DNA of 64,000 nt, from assembly GCA_934234035.1 (NCBI GenBank), contig CAKQHH010000006.1:21390-85389 (forward strand), written 5' to 3'. The position numbers were made by a program, and so were the translations under genes. This DNA is from an uncultured Clostridia bacterium. GTDB lineage: Bacteria > Bacillota > Clostridia > Peptostreptococcales > Anaerovoracaceae. The notes under the pieces were generated by a model. It was given only the letters and a program-made list of their open reading frames with translations, was not told the DNA's origin and searched no databases. Below are positions 61,303-64,000 of this stretch, piece after piece (position 1 is the first letter of the stretch; every line of letters starts with the position of its first letter).

Positions 61303-61617
61303 TTATTTCTTCTTGAACAACGCTGCTTTTACAACGCCCTTCGGATCTTTCACTAACAGAATAACCAGCCAGATAATGAGCCCCAGAGCTGCAACTGACA
61401 GACCCAAATAAAAATCGTTCAGCATATCCACAGGAGCAGGGGTAAAGTACTCCGCACCAAGTTCTGCATACTCAAAAATGGCATCCACCAGCCACATCAG
61501 AGATGCCCCCCAGTACATCCAGCAAAGAGTACCAACTTTCATTTCACTTTGGGGAGCGCCCTTATACCAGACGACCGTAGCAATTATTGCTGCAAAAACC
61601 GTTGTTAGTAATGTCAT
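61303..61617 (-). CDS. Small membrane protein, second of a pair
   Basis: A 104-residue protein with three transmembrane helices (about residues 2-18, 28-48 and 67-92), motif KVGTLCWMYWGASLMWLVDA and a basic C-terminus. It starts 3 bp after the stop of the gene upstream, so the two are cotranscribed and probably form one membrane complex. Function is not recognised. Confidence 0.6.
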   Translation of the reverse strand: MTLLTTVFAAIIATVVWYKGAPQSEMKVGTLCWMYWGASLMWLVDAIFEYAELGAEYFTPAPVDMLNDFYLGLSVAALGLIIWLVILLVKDPKGVVKAALFKKK

Positions 61618-61620
61618 ACT

Positions 61621-62034
61621 CTACATTCCCTCCTTTGCGAGCTTGCAATCCTGTATCGCTCTTTTTTCCATAAAAGAAGAAACAGCAAGCATACCGCACC
61701 ATACACCTGTAACCAGTACCGCCATCATAACGCCTGCACTGCCCATTTCTGCCAGCATATCCGTAGTTTCGCCATTTTCAACTGCAGTTAGGAACGGAAA
61801 AAACGGTACCACTTCGCCGTGCCACAGGTGTTCAAACGCCAGCAGCGCAGAACCGCCCCAGAGCAGCTTGTTCAGCCAGCCAAGCTTCGTGGAAAACTTA
61901 ATTCTCGTTGCCTCTTGAACAGAGCCGTCCGGAAGAGAGAGCTTTACCGATTCTTCTTTTTCCTTGGACTGGATTACCTTTGCAGCAACCGTTGTGATAA
62001 TAGCTTCCGTAGCCGGAACAAGAAAACATGCCAT
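61621..62034 (-). CDS. Small membrane protein, first of a pair
   Basis: A 137-residue protein: N-terminal hydrophobic segment (MACFLVPATEAIITTVAA), a charged hydrophilic stretch (residues 20-50), then two helices including LLWGGSALLAFEHLWHGEV, whose His residues could bind metal. TTAGGAGGTAC precedes the ATG. It is followed directly by the 104-residue membrane protein. A strong terminator-like hairpin stands 40 bp upstream of the ribosome site, so expression may depend on readthrough. Function not recognised. Confidence 0.6.
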   Translation of the reverse strand: MACFLVPATEAIITTVAAKVIQSKEKEESVKLSLPDGSVQEATRIKFSTKLGWLNKLLWGGSALLAFEHLWHGEVVPFFPFLTAVENGETTDMLAEMGSAGVMMAVLVTGVWCGMLAVSSFMEKRAIQDCKLAKEGM

Positions 62035-62075
62035 AATTGTACCTCCTAAATTTCACAGATGCTTCTACGCCAAAC

Positions 62076-62124
62076 AAAAAAAGAAGGCGTACCGCCCCTC
62101 TTCAGAGGAGCCGTATACCTTCTT
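62076..62124 (-). promoter_or_regulatory. Terminator-like hairpin ahead of the small membrane protein pair
   Basis: On the minus strand AAGAAGG (62118-62124) pairs with CCTTCTT (62081-62087) around a long, partly paired inner stem (CTCCTCTGAAGAGG at the tip), followed by seven T residues. It lies between the DUF3842 gene and the pair, so it may end DUF3842 transcription or act as an attenuator for the pair. Confidence 0.65.
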
Positions 62125-62264
62125 GTGTATACATCATCGTCATCTGTTATTTGCTTTGAATGTTTTATCATGGATGCTTCTGCATCATTACTCAACTTCC
62201 TGTATGAGTATGTGGTAATTTTACCACGGCATAACAAGAAGCGCAAGAATCTGCGGCTAGAATA

Positions 62265-62660
62265 TTATTTTATTTCCTTCAGAACTTCTTCTATTAAGTT
62301 TCCGACAGACAGGTGTGAAACCCCGACAATGGTATTATCGCAATGATTCACCGGAATCAGCAGCCGTTTTGCTCTGCTTTGACCAACAGCTACTGCCATG
62401 GTGGGTGTCACTTCGCCAAACATGGCATCGGCAATAACAATACCAATCGGTCCAATAATTACGTCGGCGGTCCGGCATCCAACAACAACTGCATTTTCTC
62501 CGGTCGCCGCATGATCGGCGCCGGCTTTCAGCATCGCTGTTGTGGCTGTACTGTTTGTTCCAACTGCCGTAATTTCTATCTGTGGCTGTTTGTGCTTAAT
62601 CGCGGCGACTACTTGTTTTCCGATTCCGCCGCCCTGAGCATCTATTACTAATACTTTCAT
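62265..62660 (-). CDS. DUF3842-family protein
   Basis: A 131-residue protein with an N-terminal Rossmann-like motif (VLVIDAQGGGIGKQ) and VGTNSTATTAMLKAGADHAA, which I recognise as the DUF3842 pattern found in many Clostridia. The Gly-rich loop suggests nucleotide binding. HLSVGNLIEEVL closes the protein. Function unknown. It may be cotranscribed with the GNAT gene upstream, but a hairpin (62745-62769) lies between them. Confidence 0.8.
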   Translation of the reverse strand: MKVLVIDAQGGGIGKQVVAAIKHKQPQIEITAVGTNSTATTAMLKAGADHAATGENAVVVGCRTADVIIGPIGIVIADAMFGEVTPTMAVAVGQSRAKRLLIPVNHCDNTIVGVSHLSVGNLIEEVLKEIK

Positions 62661-62744
62661 GCAATATCTCCTCCAAACTGTCGATGGCTTGCTATTTCAT
62701 TTCCACAATTTAAACATTTCACTATCGTTCACCTTCTTTTTTCA

Positions 62745-62769
62745 GGCAGGGAGATTTTATCTCCCCGCC
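62745..62769 (-). other. Hairpin between the GNAT gene and DUF3842
   Basis: GGCGGGGAGAT and ATCTCCCTGCC (one G-U pair) with a 3-nt loop, 19 bp past the GNAT stop. On the minus strand it is followed by A residues, not U, so as a terminator it is atypical. Confidence 0.5.
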
Positions 62770-62787
62770 ATCATAAATCTTTTTCGT

Positions 62788-63414
62788 TTAGAAAAGTTGT
62801 CCCAGTTGCGTAAGTTTCTCTTTGTATGGAAAACCCTTATCAAATTCGTCAGCTTCTGCTTCATCTACAAAATATCCTGCAGGTGTTTCATACTCTCCGG
62901 TTATGCTATCTAAATAACCCGGAATCAACTCCTTGCAAAGGAAGAACGATGCATCTTCCCCCTCCGGAAGTCCATGATAACGAATACCGAATTCGCTGGC
63001 ATAAGTGAATCCACTCTTTCCATAGAAGTCAATGTCACCTTCAAAGCATACTGCACCGAATCCCATCTTTGCAGCCTGATCAAGAGAATAGTCCAGCAAT
63101 ACCTTGCCATATCCCTTTCTCTTAAGCTTCGGTGTGATGCAGATCGGCCCCATGGTCACGATTGGAATATCGCTCCCATCATCAGCCTTGATTACCGCTT
63201 TCATGAAAATAGTCTGTCCAATCAGCTTTCCATTAAGCTCCATCACATAATCCAGTTCTGCAATGAAGTCCGGATTATTTCGCAACTGATTCAGAACAAA
63301 ATGTTCCAGACAACCCGGACGGTACACATTCCAAAATGATTCTCTTACTAAGTTTTCTACTTCATGGTATTCTTCTTTTTTCTCCAAACGTATTGTAATG
63401 TTATTTTTATTCAT
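62788..63414 (-). CDS. GNAT-family N-acetyltransferase
   Basis: A 208-residue acetyltransferase. The acetyl-CoA loop is in the region GPICITPKLKRKGYGKVLLDY (written here as two parts of the same stretch, with R/K-x-x-G-x-G/A as RKGYGK), followed by VCFEGDIDFYGKSGF. The C-terminal part is typical of Firmicutes GNATs similar to YhbS. Substrate unknown. AT-rich compared with the envelope genes, which fits the accessory character of this end. Confidence 0.82.
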   Translation of the reverse strand: MNKNNITIRLEKKEEYHEVENLVRESFWNVYRPGCLEHFVLNQLRNNPDFIAELDYVMELNGKLIGQTIFMKAVIKADDGSDIPIVTMGPICITPKLKRKGYGKVLLDYSLDQAAKMGFGAVCFEGDIDFYGKSGFTYASEFGIRYHGLPEGEDASFFLCKELIPGYLDSITGEYETPAGYFVDEAEADEFDKGFPYKEKLTQLGQLF

Positions 63415-63549
63415 TCTTTATTTCCTCCTGAATGTTGTTAACTGCAACTGCATTCCTGCGGGAGGTTGTGTGTGACTGTATCCGCAACCTCCCGGTTACG
63501 CTACAATCTCCATTGTGTTGTACTTGATCAAAAAGCACTCTCCTTAAAA

Positions 63550-63853
63550 TTATGTTTTATCTATTTTATCATAAGCCTTGTACAAATGGTTCTCTAAATC
63601 TGTTTTTCTTCGCTGATAATGCTTGTCCTCATAATCAAGAGAATCCATATCTGATAAAATAGTATCTTTATTATGATATAGCTTTTTTAATTGTATTATG
63701 TAATTTTCCATTTCCTGATTTAATGCACCAGTATCTACTTCCATCCTTGCGCTTCTTAAAAGACTTGTTGCCATACATTCCAGCACCGCAGACTGGACAT
63801 TTCAAAATTCCTGATATATAGATGAATCTTTTCTCTTTAGACATTCTGGTCAC
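63550..63853 (-). pseudogene. C-terminal remnant of a large serine recombinase
   Basis: Two overlapping minus frames carry pieces of one protein. The first has the recombinase zinc ribbon (YISGILKCPVCGAGMYG, then WCIKSGNGKL); the second has the coiled-coil C-terminus (MENYIIQLKKLYHNKD, YEDKHYQRRKTDLENHLYKA). A frameshift near 63700-63780 separates them, and the catalytic resolvase domain is absent. This is the decayed end of a recombinase from a conjugative or mobilisable element. It marks the right end of the window as a former insertion site. Confidence 0.7.
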
Positions 63854-63895
63854 CTCATAACATCAATTTTGCGGCCGAAAAAAATCGACTGCAAG

Positions 63896-64000
63896 TTATA
63901 TTTGTTTATCCGGCAGCAAAAGCAATCTATCTATTACCGGATGAATAATTGCGGTTTCTGTAATCTGATTAATTGCACAAAGTTTCTTCCCTGCATCTTT
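63896..64000 (-). CDS. Unidentified C-terminal fragment running off the window
   Basis: Thirty-four residues, KDAGKKLCAINQITETAIIH and a hydrophobic end, open from the right edge to a stop at 63896. AT-rich like the recombinase remnant next to it. No family recognised from so short a piece; it may belong to the same broken mobile element. Confidence 0.3.
   Translation of the reverse strand, partial: KDAGKKLCAINQITETAIIHPVIDRLLLLPDKQI

Overview
The window looks like chromosome from an anaerobic, amino-acid-fermenting member of the Clostridia (Bacillota). I infer a relative of the Anaerovoracaceae / Eubacteriales family XIII from the complete D-proline reductase (Stickland) locus with an in-frame UGA selenocysteine codon, strong AGGAGG ribosome sites, class III fructose bisphosphatase, CdaA/CdaR/GlmM and moderate GC. 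Almost everything reads on the minus strand; the exceptions are nadE, a permease, proline racemase, a tRNA, a TraX protein and one XRE regulator.

Layout. 1-10.9 kb: housekeeping (comF fragment, recD2, yhaM-like, nadE, dinB, a flavodoxin, pfkA, dnaE). 11-21.8 kb: the energy-metabolism core. It holds a TauE/SafE-like permease with a strong promoter, a flavodoxin-like protein, an NlpC/P60 protein, then the minus-strand cluster prdC-prdA-(CBO2463-type protein)-prdB(Sec)-prdD-prdE, the divergent proline racemase, and a 139-residue stand-alone copy of the PrdA N-terminal module. A tRNA-Arg(ACG) follows. 22-29.5 kb: fbp, murA, a ricT/holB/tmk operon. 29.5-54.6 kb: cell envelope. It holds an LCP ligase, a polyprenyl sugar transferase, a large repeat/CHAP wall hydrolase, a pgcA-glmS-NTase-gltX-glmM-cdaR-cdaA operon, a YfhO protein, a dTDP-sugar operon (rfbA, rfbB, wecE-type aminotransferase, flippase, GT2), another NlpC-like hydrolase and an esterase. 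54.8-64 kb: a more accessory end with TraX, an EIIC-like permease, a kinase-less sensor-like membrane protein, several broken genes (XRE regulator with a nonsense codon, truncated Fe-alcohol dehydrogenase, deleted ATP-grasp gene, serine recombinase remnant) and an 87-bp palindromic tandem repeat.

How the genes work together. L-proline is racemised by PrdF, and D-proline is reduced to 5-aminovalerate by pyruvoyl-PrdA plus selenoprotein PrdB, with electrons supplied through RnfC-like PrdC. The most striking structural fact is that PrdA appears here a second time in pieces: an N-terminal module gene, PrdD (middle) and PrdE (C-terminal part). PrdD and PrdE are separated exactly where PrdA self-cleaves. 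The envelope half feeds glucosamine-6-phosphate and glucosamine-1-phosphate (GlmS, GlmM) into peptidoglycan (MurA). It also joins c-di-AMP synthesis (CdaA/CdaR) to that pathway and makes a dTDP-amino-deoxysugar for a surface polymer.

All calls are from reading the sequence and recalling protein families; no database search was run.
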